Of a DNA stretch of 64,000 bases, positions 11,492 through 23,498 are shown in pieces (within the stretch, counting starts at the first letter, position 1; every line of letters begins with the position of its first letter). The translations under genes and the position numbers were made by a program. Under the pieces are notes generated by a model. It was not told the origin of the DNA. It saw only the letters and a list, made by a program, of their open reading frames with translations, and made no database searches. The stretch covers positions 399,861-463,860 of the forward strand of contig JAGEMR010000013.1 in assembly GCA_021030915.1 (NCBI GenBank), read 5' to 3'. This DNA comes from Astrothelium macrocarpum. Its lineage: Eukaryota > Ascomycota > Dothideomycetes > Trypetheliales > Trypetheliaceae.

Positions 11492-12191
11492 GGCGGCGGC
11501 GGATGTGTTGGTATATAACGGGTCGGGTTATCGATTGGCGCACATACTAGGCGACAGGAAGGTTTGCTGAGAGTCACAAGGTTGATCATTTCGTTGCAAA
11601 GAAGTGGCAGAAATTTGTTATCAATGATACGACGCGGCGGCAGGACATATGTAGGCGCGGCTAAGAACGATTGGCTATCATGCTTCCCGCACACGTGCAG
11701 CATGGTCACATGATACTTAGCTAGTTCTCTGCGCGTCATGAAACCGCCGGAAATAATCTAAGGTAGCATGGACTAACTAGCGTCACAACATTACTTCCAC
11801 AATACTTCGCATTAGCAGCCAAGGCTGTACGTTGTATTGCTGCAGCCTGGAAGAAAGATCAATCCCCGTGATCGATCGGCGATATCAGGCAACACCACCC
11901 TATAGAACCGGTGTACCGTAATAGCAAGCTGAGCGTGTCATTGATAGTCTACGTGTTCGCATGGAAAATGGGGGCAAGGACGGCTTACATACCGCAAAAT
12001 CTATGTTCTGGTTTCAATTATAGGTATCGACTTTACCATGAAGATATCATGGCGTCGTCAGACAAGCCCAAGCTCATTTAGTGAGGAACAAGCTTAAAGA
12101 ATATCTCCCCGGTCTTCGTACATGCGACGTCCTTCACTCTCATAGAGAAGTTGCTCATGTTTCGCCCCTTCTGCTCTCAAAATAAGCAAAG
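11492..12191. promoter_or_regulatory. Divergent intergenic region
   Basis: 700 bases between two divergent genes. No clear TATA box or other element picked out, and no coding signal seen. Confidence 0.35.
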
Positions 12192-13651
12192 ATGCTAGTT
12201 AAGGACCAGATCACACTCACTCTTGCGGATGCCAGTCTGCCAATTGAAGATAGATCTTTACCATCTGGCCGACTATGGCACGGCACACTTCTGTATGTGA
12301 GCCAGCGACCAGGCGTCAATGCCATTAGCTGGGCTCAGACGGATGAGGCTCAGATAATCCTTGTGGAGATTGGTACGTAGAACTCTTAGTTGATGTTTTC
12401 AGTCTAATATTGTAATAGAATTCGCCACCGAAAAAGCTCAGCACGATTTTCTCTATAGATCACTAGGGGTAAACATGTTCAATGTCTACCTCTCAGTGCC
12501 ACCTACTATAGCAAGCTCGCAAAACGCGGAGCTTGTTCAGATGCCGCAGAATGCCAAGGTACTCGATTTGTGTGCCCTCCCTTCCTCGTTCTAATAGAGG
12601 ACCGTCATCGTTGATCGATCTGCGTAGAATGTCTCTTTGGAAGGGACAGAGCTTGCAGCCTCCCCGATTATCCAGAGCCTTGTTGACCTGTTCGACCCAC
12701 AAAGAGTCCAACCTCGGGTTCCAACGACCTATCAACCATCTGCTTCGACATTCAAATACAGCGGACCGAACGGAAGCTTTCGCCCGATGGCATATGCACC
12801 TGCGTATCCCTGGTTCAAGTACGGGGACGTAGACCTTGGATGGCTGTCGAAGCAGGTACGCGACACGCCTTACGTTCAAAGGACGCTACGATCTTCTACC
12901 AAAGGGTCTGCTCAGCCTGTCATGCCATCACTCGAGCGTCTTCTCGCCGACCCAAGCTGTAAAAGCATCCTTGAGGCTCAGATCGAGGGATTCCAACAAA
13001 ACTCTTTGGTGCTCATAGAGTCATCGGATGCCGCTTCTGCTGATGTCCATTGCCAATACCTCAAAGCTGTGCCGGGTGCAGCTTCGCAACGGGTGGAGCA
13101 ATACAACAACTGGCCGACGTCGCTCCCTGTAAGCTGTCAGGATTATCGGATAAGTATTCTTGACTTCCAGCTGCCAGCACAAGCAAGCAACGCAGATAGG
13201 ATGGCATTTGTCCGAAGCTTTAATGAGATGCTTGGGTGAGTTTTATTGGATTTTTCATAGATTATATTGCTAAACTTCGACACTTAGCTGCCTCCGGTCT
13301 GATTCTACAGAAGAAAATGGTCAACCGCTAGCCCCATTGCAGGGAGGCTGCCGATGGCTCAGTAGAGAAGCATCAGTCGGTGATTTCGGGCTTGACTCCT
13401 CCACTATTGACAATTCGCCCGCGACCATCTATCGGGCGACCTTCCTCTGGTCAGAGACTGATCCCGAATTGGAGAGACAGTGGGTTCAGCAATTCACGCA
13501 AGGCAACTACGACATGCTGGGTCACTACGCGCATGCGGTGGGTCTTCTGGCCTCAAATGGTACACGTGGTGTCATCTTACTGGTGAAGAATAGAAAATCA
13601 GCGAAAACTGAGGTTGATAGCGATGAGCCTGACGAAGACATGGGCTTTTGA
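12192..13651 (+). CDS. Uncharacterised four-exon protein, possible alpha/beta-barrel repeats
   Basis: Four exons join in phase: 12192-12372, 12419-12558, 12628-13235 and 13288-13651, giving 430 residues. I do not recognise a named family. There is no signal peptide or membrane segment, so it is likely cytosolic. The first ~95 residues and the last ~85 residues each show a pattern of short strands, a His/Trp-containing turn and an amphipathic helix (for example HGTLLYVSQRPG early and YRATFLWSETDP late). This is reminiscent of dimeric alpha/beta-barrel (EthD/ABM-like) modules, but the similarity is impressionistic. The tail is acidic. That all three introns are phase-consistent with no internal stop supports a real gene. 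Confidence 0.7.
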
Positions 13652-13775
13652 ATTTTTATAGCTCTTATAGCAAAATTTAAATGCAGAATTTATATTTTAC
13701 AGTCCCGAAAACCCATCTTTCGTCGACACACGCCTTCAAAAACGACTTACCACTATTTGCCGCTTCCGGATTCGT

Positions 13776-15352
13776 TTAGTCTATCGTAGGATCAGGATTT
13801 TGAGCGATGACGTGAAATCCTTGCGCCGTTCCAGTGCTCCAATTGAAGTTTGAGTAATACATTGCTGCAACTCATTAGCTTTGTAACTACTCGAATTCAG
13901 AGAGCACAGTACCAATGCACCAATACACTAAGCTCTCGATATTGAGGGCCGCGAGATCTTGATCTTTGGCTCCTAATGCAGAAGCCTTGACAAAACCGTA
14001 AGCTGGTACGTTTCCGACTTTGTTCGTATCAGGGTCTGTGTAGCCCTGGAGTATCTGATCGTCCACTAGGACCCAGTGTGAGCAAAAAGAATGAAATGAA
14101 GCCATGTGCTGCAATACTTACGTTCGCCACCGGCTTTATTTGGCTTTCTCGCGTGCGGGACCTGTTGGAATGCAAATGTATGCTTGTCATCGCGCATTAG
14201 TAGCATGCTCGTGTTTGACGGGGAGACTTTGTGCACTCCAGGTCCAGCTTACAAGAGATTCGTGCAAAAATCTGAAGTAAAGCAAAACGATTAGCCTCAT
14301 CCACATGTTGCACCAACAAAGAAGAAAAGCACCTGCTTACATCCTTGCGGCTTTCCTCGCAAACTTTTTGATCTCGTAACCCTCTGGAATAGAGGCACCC
14401 TGCAAGTCAGAAATAGCTGGTAGGTTTTCCGCTAGTTGGGTCATTCGAAACCACTCAGGACAGAAGGTCTGACGGTCGAGAGTCTGAAAAGTGAAGCCAG
14501 TCCAAGCGGCTCGAGAGCTGTCCGGTGGCGGGGTGTTTGCATCCGCAGATCCAATGGCGGGACATTTGGCGTCGGGATTTCGAGAGACCCATTCTGAAAT
14601 ATCGCAATCCCATTCACACGTTTTGCCTTTGGCTATGAAGATGTTAGCTCTCTCACAACCATGCAAACACTAAGCAATCACAAGCTAGGTCCTCGTTATA
14701 ACAAGATCCAACATCTTGCAGCCGGGAAGAACTTCATATGTTTCTACGCACCGCTCGCAGCCTGCGCGCACGCTTCTGGTGGAGGATTGCCATCCGAATC
14801 AGTGGGCTGGTAGTAGCTGTCATCACAAAAGACCCGAATTGTTGCCGGCCAGGAGTCTCTGTTAAGATTCTGGATTCTCTCAAGCTTTGCTTTTAGAATT
14901 AGTTTCTAGATTCCCTTTGCCCCTGAGTCGTGACTACCTTTCATATTGTTTATCCTTCCCTCGTAGGTAGCGAATTGCGATTTTTTCCTGGATTTGCCAA
15001 ATAATGCTTCGAATGTTTGCCCGTATCTGCGTTTAGCCTCGGTCGTTTGATCGATCCAGGGCTGGCCTTCCGGGCTTTCATAAGCACCTCGCAAAACGGC
15101 GAATGCATCAGAGCCTGCTTTAGCTAGGGCGGCTGCTTCGCCCATGGATTTTTCAAGAATATCTCGGTATGCCTGAGAGCATATGGCTGATTGTGCTCTG
15201 GGGTCGCCAGTGTCACCATATGTGATGGCTCGTTTGACCAGGCCATGTGATGGAATGGCAGAAGACAATGTCTGTTGAGCCGGTGACGCGAGGCTTAGAA
15301 AGATCACAAGAACTGACAGGAAATATGACAAGTGAATGCAAAAAGTCGCCAT
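13776..15352 (-). CDS. Secreted M35-like (Lys-specific metalloendopeptidase-type) protein with altered zinc motif
   Basis: Seven exons join in phase: 14938-15352, 14752-14889, 14341-14632, 14253-14271, 14122-14161, 13913-14065 and 13776-13864, giving 381 residues. The start at 15352 gives a clean signal peptide ending near residue 28; an upstream ATG at 15430 would bury it. The C-terminal part (DDQILQGY..., YGF..., then an LNIESLVYWCIAMYYSNF run) matches the end of fungal secreted asp-zincin-type proteins, where an NADxYxxFA helix is usual. The position expected for HExxH reads HESLV, so the second zinc-binding His is missing. It may be catalytically dead. One exon is only 19 bases; all other exon choices tried break the frame. 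Family assignment rests on layout, not on a search. Confidence 0.62.
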
Positions 15353-16535
15353 TGATATTGGAACTCGAACCAAGAACCGAAAAGAAACCAAACAATCGGA
15401 GTGAAATCTTGAGAAACAGACATGGCCCACTCATTCTTGATATACATACGCAATATGACATCTTGAAGTAAACGAGATGGTTACATTACCGATTGTCTTC
15501 TTCTAACTATACTTGGAACAATAATATCCGCCGGTATAGACTGACGCAATTTCGCTGTTTAGTATTCAAGTTAGGTGTATTCATTCTAAGTTGATATTTC
15601 CGGTCTGACTCCGATGCGGCATCGAGTTGGAAGTAGACATTGAGCAGCTGAAACAAGCCCAGCCCCGACCGTCAGTGCAAGGGACGAATGCCGATATGGA
15701 AATTGCAATGGGACTTGTTAGGCGAAGAGTGTATGCCAACCAGCGAGTGGACAAACAAGCAAGATTTGGCTTGGGGGCGGGACGATAGGTGACCTAACCC
15801 ACACAATATTGAGCTGATCTGTCATGTTGAGCTGAACCTTTGGACCATCGACAGTACTTTTGGCGTATGAGATGACTGGAGCATCCTGATCTTAGTCAAT
15901 GTATAGGCTCGACAGTTGATAATTGTCGTAGTCGGTTGTGGAGAGGTACCTACGGGGAATATGCTAAACCATTTCAGTCCTAGGTTAATTCTACTTTAAC
16001 CCTAGTTTGACCCTGAAAACTACATACGTTGCAAAAATATTCTCATAATCATTTTAGCACATTCGAAAAATGATGTGCATTTTGGCTCCAGAGGCCAAAT
16101 TAACTTCCTGAGTGGTTTTCAGGAGACTGCCTTCACTTTGAACTTGACAACAAGTGCTACTTTAGTCTCGCTTTTGGCTTGGATAGGTATTGAACAACAA
16201 TACTGATTTCACTGGTACTGGCAGCTCACAGCGCATTTTGTCTTAGTTCCCTGAGAACATGGGCACTTCAAAGCCGCTGGTGATACCAGGCGTACACCTC
16301 ACCGGTATCTTACATCCCAACGAGTGCTGTCCTCTAGCTAGGATATTTCTGCGAGCCACCTTCATTCGTTCGCCCGCTCAAGTCCTAGTTCACTGTGTAT
16401 ATAGGACACTATCGATCAGGGTAGTTCGTCTGCATGTAAAATATAACTGTCTTGTTCCTGGCTCAGAGCAGCTTCTCCTATTGACTTATTAAAACATCTT
16501 TAAGTAATTTTCTTCGGTGTCTTTCTCAGGCATAC
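15353..16535. other. Divergent gene-free region
   Basis: 1183 bases between two divergent genes for secreted proteins. A TATATAG element at about 16398-16404 lies some 130 bases before the next start and could be its TATA box. Nothing coding recognised. Confidence 0.45.
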
Positions 16536-17771
16536 ATGGCCAAGATCATTCTGCGAGTTTGTGTGCTTTTTAGCTCTTTGCTTCTTTTCACTCATTGTCA
16601 AGACATCGACAAACGCGCTATCAATCCGTCATGTGCCCCTAACGAGGTTTGTCACGTAATCGGTATCAATCCGGTTTCCGTGGAAATTTCTTCTATGCCT
16701 CCCAACACCCAGTTTATTACGACGGGAGGCGACTCCACCTCGTGGATCGCTTCAAACACCAATGCTATCACTGTCGTGACGGAGACGACAACACTCAGTG
16801 ACGCGACGGTTACCGCCACGCAAACCGTTCAAATCGACGTTACCGAGACTACGAAACCCAACTCACAAGACCCAGCGCTGGCCGTATCTGTCCCGCCTGG
16901 CTTCTTGGATGACTTGAACAGCGAGATCACCGATCTTTGTGGCGTCTCTGTAAAACGAGACGTGAGCTGTTCGCTCGATCTTCCCAGTCTGGCTTCGGCC
17001 ATCCAAGACATGATCGAAGGGGCACTGTGGGCGTCCAAGCTCACTCCCCTCCAAATCAAGTACGGCGTCGCCGTAGGTGTCATTGCTCTTGCCATTGCGC
17101 AATTCTATGCCGACGAGTATGCAAACAATGGAAAAGCCACGAGTGATGACATTGGCCTTGACATGAACGTGCTCAAGACAGTGGTTACTACGACCCAACC
17201 CCCATTCACCGACATAACAGATCTATGGTCGGACCTCTACACCGACGGACCCAAGGCAGCCTCTCTGGCCTCGTCAGCTGTGGCCGCTGCTCAAACAAAC
17301 AGTCCAATCAGTAGTTTCCTGAATTTTTGCTATGGAAACTCTTCTGCTGGCGCCCACGGACCTACTGCACAAGCGGGACCGATTAGTTTTATAGTTCCTT
17401 CGTACTGCCAGGCGCTGACAGACGTTACAATGGCTTGCGATACCACCGACGATTATCAACAATTCAACTGGACTGTCGTTGGACAGGTGGGCAACAATCG
17501 CGCCGAGGTCGGTCTAAGTGTTAGTTATGATCCTGCCTATAAATTCAAAGGCCCTCTAAAAGTCAATGAGTCTGCCTGCATCAACCAATTTTACCTCTCA
17601 TTGTATAGCTGCGATACCGAAACTACCGACGGAAAGCATGGGGGAATTGCATTTTCTGATGGCTTTATCTATGATTTGAGTATTAACAGCGCGACGGCTT
17701 TGGGTTGGACCCCAACAAATCAGTTCATGTCAGCAGGAGGCTGTCAAGGAAGTCTCATAATGCAGAATTGA
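16536..17771 (+). CDS. Secreted protein of unknown function
   Basis: Single-exon 411-residue protein. A signal peptide (about residues 1-21, core VCVLFSSLLLF) is followed by DIDKR, a Kex2-type dibasic site at 26-27, so a short propeptide is likely. A second KR lies in VKRDVSCSLD. Residues about 60-110 are Thr-rich. A middle segment has hydrophobic, Ala-rich helices (ALWASKLTPLQIKYGVAVGV). The C-terminal third has several Cys and an N-glycosylation site in QFNWTVVGQ. No domain is recognised. It is probably extracellular or wall-associated. Confidence 0.72.
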   Translation: MAKIILRVCVLFSSLLLFTHCQDIDKRAINPSCAPNEVCHVIGINPVSVEISSMPPNTQFITTGGDSTSWIASNTNAITVVTETTTLSDATVTATQTVQIDVTETTKPNSQDPALAVSVPPGFLDDLNSEITDLCGVSVKRDVSCSLDLPSLASAIQDMIEGALWASKLTPLQIKYGVAVGVIALAIAQFYADEYANNGKATSDDIGLDMNVLKTVVTTTQPPFTDITDLWSDLYTDGPKAASLASSAVAAAQTNSPISSFLNFCYGNSSAGAHGPTAQAGPISFIVPSYCQALTDVTMACDTTDDYQQFNWTVVGQVGNNRAEVGLSVSYDPAYKFKGPLKVNESACINQFYLSLYSCDTETTDGKHGGIAFSDGFIYDLSINSATALGWTPTNQFMSAGGCQGSLIMQN

Positions 17772-19333
17772 GCTCTCTTACCTACATTTCTCTCCGATTG
17801 TTTTTAAGATGTATTTCGAAAAACATAGTTGCCCGTTAAAATGGTGAGTTGCTATATCAAGAGGGGACGTCCAGTATGAATAGCATCAATAATAACGTAT
17901 ATTGTCGTTCCAGCAAGTAAGGGTTCTTGGGTGAACGAGGAGCTGAATGTTGGGAGTAAGTTCTAACTCTAGCTCTTGCTGTAATGACCGCCTCTTTCTG
18001 GGATGGCAGCTGTCCATAACTAAAGTAAACGATATACATCACGAAAGCTTGACATAGGTAAAGCACGATGCAAATGGCATTGATCGTTGTTGATATAGTT
18101 TCCGTTTATGGGTACCTAACTGCGCTCCTGCTGTCTCAATGGCCAGAGCTTCGCTAGCACCCTAGGAGTTGGGAGCCCGGTTTTCGCGATCCGTCATTGT
18201 TGTAGCGACTAGATTTCTAGATGACATCCATGGAGATGAAATGAGGTGGGCTGATCGGAATCCAGGTGCAGTTCCATGGCATGGCAACATGAACAAAGTG
18301 ACGTCATCCCACGAGAACATCTAAGGTACGGTGCGTACTTGGTGTGTCTAAAACCACAGCTGGGTTTACGAGGTACCCTAGATTACAGACTCATGCTGAT
18401 TCCGCGTCTTATCAAGGTTTGCCATAATTTCATTCATTTGATTTTGATTGGCCTTTTTAACAACTAGCAGAACATGGATGTTGTGGCGTTAGTGGTTGAG
18501 CAGCAGGAAAAACTGTCAAGTTAAGAAACAACGATAAGAAGAGATAGCAGTACAATCTAGGCATTAGATCGAGCAATTCGACGAAAGAGTTTATGTGCTT
18601 GAGAGTTGACTGGCAAACCTTTTGGTTATATCTCTAAAGCCGATCTACTGCTTACTTGATACGGTAAGAAGTGAGGGTTGTGATAGTTCGAAATGAATTA
18701 CCAAACACCAACGCCAGGTAATGAGATTCATTTTCTACAAAGTGCATCACCTCCTGTCAACACATGCTTGTTGCATGCACTAACTGCATATAGTTATTCA
18801 ATCTGCCAGATTGTTACATTATCGAATGAGGCGTTGATCAAGGCTTATCTAGTATTGGATCTCGATTCTCTTCACAGTCTCACCTCTCCTTTCAGCCACT
18901 ATCTTATACCTAATAGTACAGCCTTAGGCCCTTAAGAACAACAACTTTAGGGCTCGGTTCTGATGAATCGCCTCTGTGTGCGAGGAGTGAGCTGTCCTTT
19001 CTTGTAGTTGACATACCGTTATTCTTCTAACTCCAGTTATTAACGTGTCCCTCACGAACGACTCTCACACCAACACTTTGAAAGAATATACACAACATGT
19101 GTGTATTACCTATCGAAATTAAAATCCTCTGCCCATGTTCCTTCCTGTCACACGGTTCTGAGATATTGTTTCTGAAGTGAGCTACGAGATGTACACTAAT
19201 GTTCTGCAATCTCAATTCACCGTGCCTTAAAACCTAGAAACATTGTTTGTTAATGGACTGTACAAATACACTGCACCCCTTTGCCTTTCTACTTTCTACG
19301 CCATTATCCTAGCTGTGAGAAAGGCCACCAGCC
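17772..19333. other. Gene-free region
   Basis: 1562 bases with no coding signal I can support. The short frames at 17857-19215 show no homology and are not arranged as exons of one protein. Confidence 0.5.
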
Positions 19334-20474
19334 ATGCAACGCACTCTTCTTGCTTTTCTGCAGTTGTGCGCTTTTGGTACCACTGCTCCTCAATCTGTAA
19401 ATTCGTCATCATTTAATTCCTCTGGAATCGTACAATCCATTCCCAGTGCTGCATACTCGGCATTAGCTCTCAATTCTTCGCTAGCAGATTCATTAGCAAC
19501 GACTTCTTCATCCTCAATGAGTCCTTCAGCGGACACAAGCAATTTCAATACTACCGAAACGTCCCCTGGTGTTAATGTCACCATGAATTTAACTTCAACT
19601 TTCAATTCCATAGCCACAGCCTCTTCAGCTGCCAATCTATCAGCAACTTCTTCATCTATAATGAACTCCATATCGTATACAAGCATTTATACTACCACTA
19701 GCAATTGGACATCTGTCTTACCGCGATCTAATTCCACAGTAACTACCTCCGGATTAGTGGAAGTCAATGCCACTACAAATTCAACTTCGACTTTCAACTC
19801 CCCTGTTACTTCGACTTCCAATTTCTCGTCCATAGCCTCTTCGACCTCAGATTCCTCAGCCATAGATTCTTCGTTGACGACTTCTTCGTCCTCAACGGGC
19901 TCTTCATCTTATTTGTCTACTTTCAGTTACACTTCTGGCACCGAAACTCTGACCAGGACTTTACATACCCCGCCGACTACTAGATGGGCAACGGTATCGG
20001 AGACTGACACCTTGGCTCCTTTAACAATACCAACAACAGTAAGCACGATTACAATCGCTAGCACAAGCACGTCGTCTCCACCAGTACAATCTTCGCAGGC
20101 CTCGGCCAGCCCCTCACCCCAGCCTTTACAAGCACCTTCACTGTCCTCGGCAAACGTCTGCTCAGTGACATCGCACCCCCTCTGGGATTCCTTCGACATC
20201 AAAGGCGTGAACTTTGGGTTGTCGACCGACTACATAGGAAGTCAGCTTAAGGGGGGCCTTGAAAAACGTAAGCTGCTTGATTTCTTTATTGAATTAGTGT
20301 AGAAGCTAACGTCTTATGTGTGTAGATTGCGGTATTGTTTCCGACTGGAGCTTTAATACGTTGACAGACGATCCCAATGGATACCAGTGGGAGGCCTTAG
20401 GACATTTGGGAATAGACCAAAAAAACTGTATCAGCAATGTTCTTGGTAGTTTAGGCGGAGAACCTAACTGTTAA
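19334..20474 (+). CDS. Secreted Ser/Thr-rich protein with C-terminal Cys domain
   Basis: Two exons (19334-20267 and 20326-20474) join in phase to give 360 residues. A short signal peptide is followed by roughly 250 residues dominated by Ser and Thr with many N-x-S/T sites, typical of a heavily glycosylated stalk. The C-terminal ~85 residues are a compact domain: DSFDIKGVNFG near its start, then, after splicing, CGIVSDWSF, NCIS and a terminal PNC, with four Cys in all. The second exon carries three of these Cys, so the unspliced reading would lose the domain. It looks like a wall or adhesive protein with a small globular head. No GPI signal is seen. Confidence 0.76.
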
Positions 20475-20888
20475 GTAATGCTTGTTGGTTAGATGATGGT
20501 TTCCATTCAAGAATAATTGCAAGTCAAATATCAAGTGTGTCAGGCTAGATAGGTATAAATGATATGCGCACAGCTAATAGCTGCGCGTCAAGGTAATGTC
20601 TTGTTCTGCCAGAGATATAGCAGAATCCTGTCTTGGTCTCAAATTATTGTCTTGACCCCAGCCCACATCCGTGACAGTATCTCCATGTGATATATATATG
20701 TAAGGGCATTATTCATTTGGGGAATGGATTAAAAATGACTAAGATGCGTAATCATTTGCAATTCCAGAAACGAGCAGCGAAGCACCTACCAAAAGTTGCA
20801 GAAATCGACTTGAAATTAGTCATATATTTATATCATTCACGTGTTGGCTTTATAGCCCATCCATCCGACCACAAGATCCAATCCCAAA
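20475..20888. other. Intergenic region, POP7 promoter
   Basis: 414 bases. TATATATA-like runs occur near 20690 and 20822. Nothing coding. Confidence 0.4.
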
Positions 20889-21565
20889 ATGTCTTCTCAG
20901 ACAAAACAACCCACCAAGCTCCCCCGCCTCCCAAAAAGTAAGGTCTTTACTCCCCAGAACAAAACCCAATCGCCCTAACTCCATCCGCAGACGCCAAAGT
21001 CCACAAGCGACCCCTCCTCCGCCCTCCAATCCCCTCCCCCTACGCCTCCCGCGCCGCTCCCAAAACCGTATACGTTACAGCGCGCACCCCCGTTATCGCA
21101 GCCGTGAAGCGCGTGCGCGGCTTGCTTGCACAGATCGAGAAACGCGCGGAGCAGAGCGAGCGCGGTCAGCAGGGCAAGGGAAGGAATGTGCAGAGGCGAA
21201 ATCGAGGGGAAGAGATGGCAGTTGATAGAGCGGAGAGTCGGGAGATAAGGGGGGAGGAGGTGGTGGTGAAGGGGACGGGGAGAGCGGTGGAAAAGGCATT
21301 GCAGGTTAGTCTGTGGTTTTTGGGACAGGGAGATGTGAGGGTGGTGGTGAGGACGGGGACTGTGGGGGCGGTGGATGATATCGAAGTCATGGAGGGGAAA
21401 GAGGGGAAGAGAAGAGAAAAGGAGAGTGACGGAGATAATGGGGAGGATGAGGGAGCGGAAGAGGTGGAAGAGGCTGGGGAAGCTGAGCAGGACGGAGGGG
21501 AGGAGGTGCCTGAGAGCAGGATACGGTTTACGAGTATGGTCGAGATTGGAATCTCGCTCCGGTGA
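20889..21565 (+). CDS. POP7: RNase P/MRP subunit POP7 (Rpp20), Alba fold
   Basis: Component of RNase P and RNase MRP, which process tRNA and rRNA precursors; POP7 pairs with POP6 through an Alba fold. Exon 20889-20937 is joined to 20991-21565, giving 207 residues. The Alba core is visible as KTVYVTARTPVIAAVKRVRGLL, a short basic/acidic loop, then EEVVVKGTGRAVEKALQVS and VRVVVRTGTVGAVDD. A strongly acidic insert of about 45 residues follows before the last strand, IRFTSMVEIGISLR. The coding strand is very G-rich in this insert. The first exon supplies only 16 residues, but its ATG has a good context and the intron is clean. Confidence 0.88.
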
Positions 21566-21680
21566 TGGACAAAGTCTTATTGCGTGGAATTACGATATAC
21601 TGGAATTCATTGGAATCTGGCATTGTGAGTCTGAGACTATATTACACGACTGCTACGACCGCCCTTCCGAGCATCTTTAC

Positions 21681-23498
21681 TCAAGATATCTGCACTCCGC
21701 TCACAGCCTCATACAACGGCTTGTAAATATTACACCGATAATCCACGTTATACTCGGAAATGACCGTCACTCCGCTGCCACCTGTTTGATTTCCAGAATT
21801 CCCCAACACGCCCAGATCCTGATCGCTTCCTCCAAGCCAGTAGCTGGCCCCCGTACCGATGGCATTCCAACCAGGCCCACCAACTGGATCTTTCGCAAAC
21901 TTGGCCCAAGCGCCATTCATGAAAGACGAAAGAGCATACTCTTGAACGGTAGGACCAATAATGGGATTCGTGAGGAGGTAGGTGCCGAAAACTTGGGGAA
22001 TTTCAGAGGAATGGTAGACGCCGAGGAAGGAGTATGGTTGGGCATCAGGGAAAGAAGCCTAGTAGATAGTAAGTAAACTCTGCCTTTCTAAACATGGTTC
22101 AGGGACAGAATGTAGTCTCACATTGTAGTAGTATCTCCATGACGGGATTCCGACAGATGCTGTGGCATTTGCGAACAGCGCATCAGCCTTTCGCATGAGT
22201 TAGTCGTTTGGCAATTATATCGAGCTCAACGTCCGGAAAACTTACACATTGGAATTCAACTTCAGTAAAGATTTGAGAAATGACGTCGTATGCCGAATCT
22301 AATCCATTCACGCCCAACGGATACGCAGCTTCAATCTGCTCAGGAAGACCGGGAACGGAACCGAATGTCAGTTCCACGTATTGAGTCACATTGTCTTGTC
22401 CAACCTCGAACACACGTCCTTCTTGGGCATTGGTTCCACTGAGAACAGGAATGTTCGCAATATTTCCTGATAGCCTCATCGCTGCTGGGTTCTGTACCAG
22501 CGTCTTATTGTCCGCGATTGGATTGAAAACAAGCTCCTGCACTTCAATTATGTTCTTGATGGTTGTGGCTGGCGCAGCCCTGATACATGTCAGATTGCTC
22601 ATTCCCGTGCAATTCAATGCCGCTGCTAGTGCATCCCAACTTGGTGTGCTTGGCGGCGAAGGAGCGGCTCTGTAACTAATCTGTCCACTTTCCAGGATGG
22701 CTCCTCGGAAGGGCGGTTTGCTGTTCTTTGGATACGAGGTCAAGAGAGCATCGACAGAGAAAGCACCAGCGGACTCGCCAAATATGGTGACCTTTTCGGG
22801 ATCTCCACCGAAAGCATGGATGTTTCGTTGGACCCAATCCAAAGCGAAGCGCTGATCAAGGAACCCAAGGTTTTGGCCAGTTACGGGAAGTTCTGGGGAA
22901 TTAGGAAAGCCGAATACGTTGGTACGGTAGTTTGGCGCTACAAGAATCACGTCTTGGTATGCAGCAAACCTTGATCCATCGTACGCGGGCTGCATTGCCG
23001 TCCCGAATTCAAGTGACCCTCCGTATATCCAAAACATGACAGTACGTCCTCCTGAAGGGGCAGGGGTAGATGGAGCGTAAACATTCAGGTAAAGGCAATC
23101 TTCGGATTCCGGTGGATTAGCCAAGTTGAAGACAGACTCTGTAAAGTTTTGCACGGCTTGAGGGTCTAGTCGCTAATGTCAATCCCTACGTCTAGAGTCT
23201 TGTTACTACTTTGATGCTTACAGACGAACTGCTGGGTACAGGCGGCAGTGAATTGCGTCGCATTTCGAGGAGTGGAAGATCTCTTAGGCAATATTGGAGG
23301 ACTGAAGCGCTCCGGAGGGGATTGCGCAAACTCAATGCCCAGAAACTTGTTGACAGTTGCTGTAGCGCCTGGCAAACTTGTCGTTGTGCCATAGATCGGA
23401 CCAGAATCAATCACAGCAGTAGGTGCTCGCGAAGGAAGACATGTAACTGTAGCTAGAGTTACAAAACTCCATATCGCTGCAACGCGCTGGAAATGCAT
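21681..23498 (-). CDS. Secreted type-B carboxylesterase
   Basis: Alpha/beta-hydrolase of the carboxylesterase/cholinesterase family, 546 residues, the usual size. Four exons join in phase: 23222-23498, 22246-23165, 22122-22187 and 21681-22058. The ATG at 23498 is chosen over 23573 because it starts a signal peptide. The signature SEDCLYLNVYAP is at about residues 113-124. The nucleophile elbow is FGESAG with Ser near 224. The acid is likely the Glu in GTNAQEGRVF, and the His is in the YHSSEIPQVFG segment of the last exon. The oxyanion-hole YGGS is also present. All three triad residues are intact. It is likely an extracellular lipase or esterase; substrate unknown. Confidence 0.93.
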
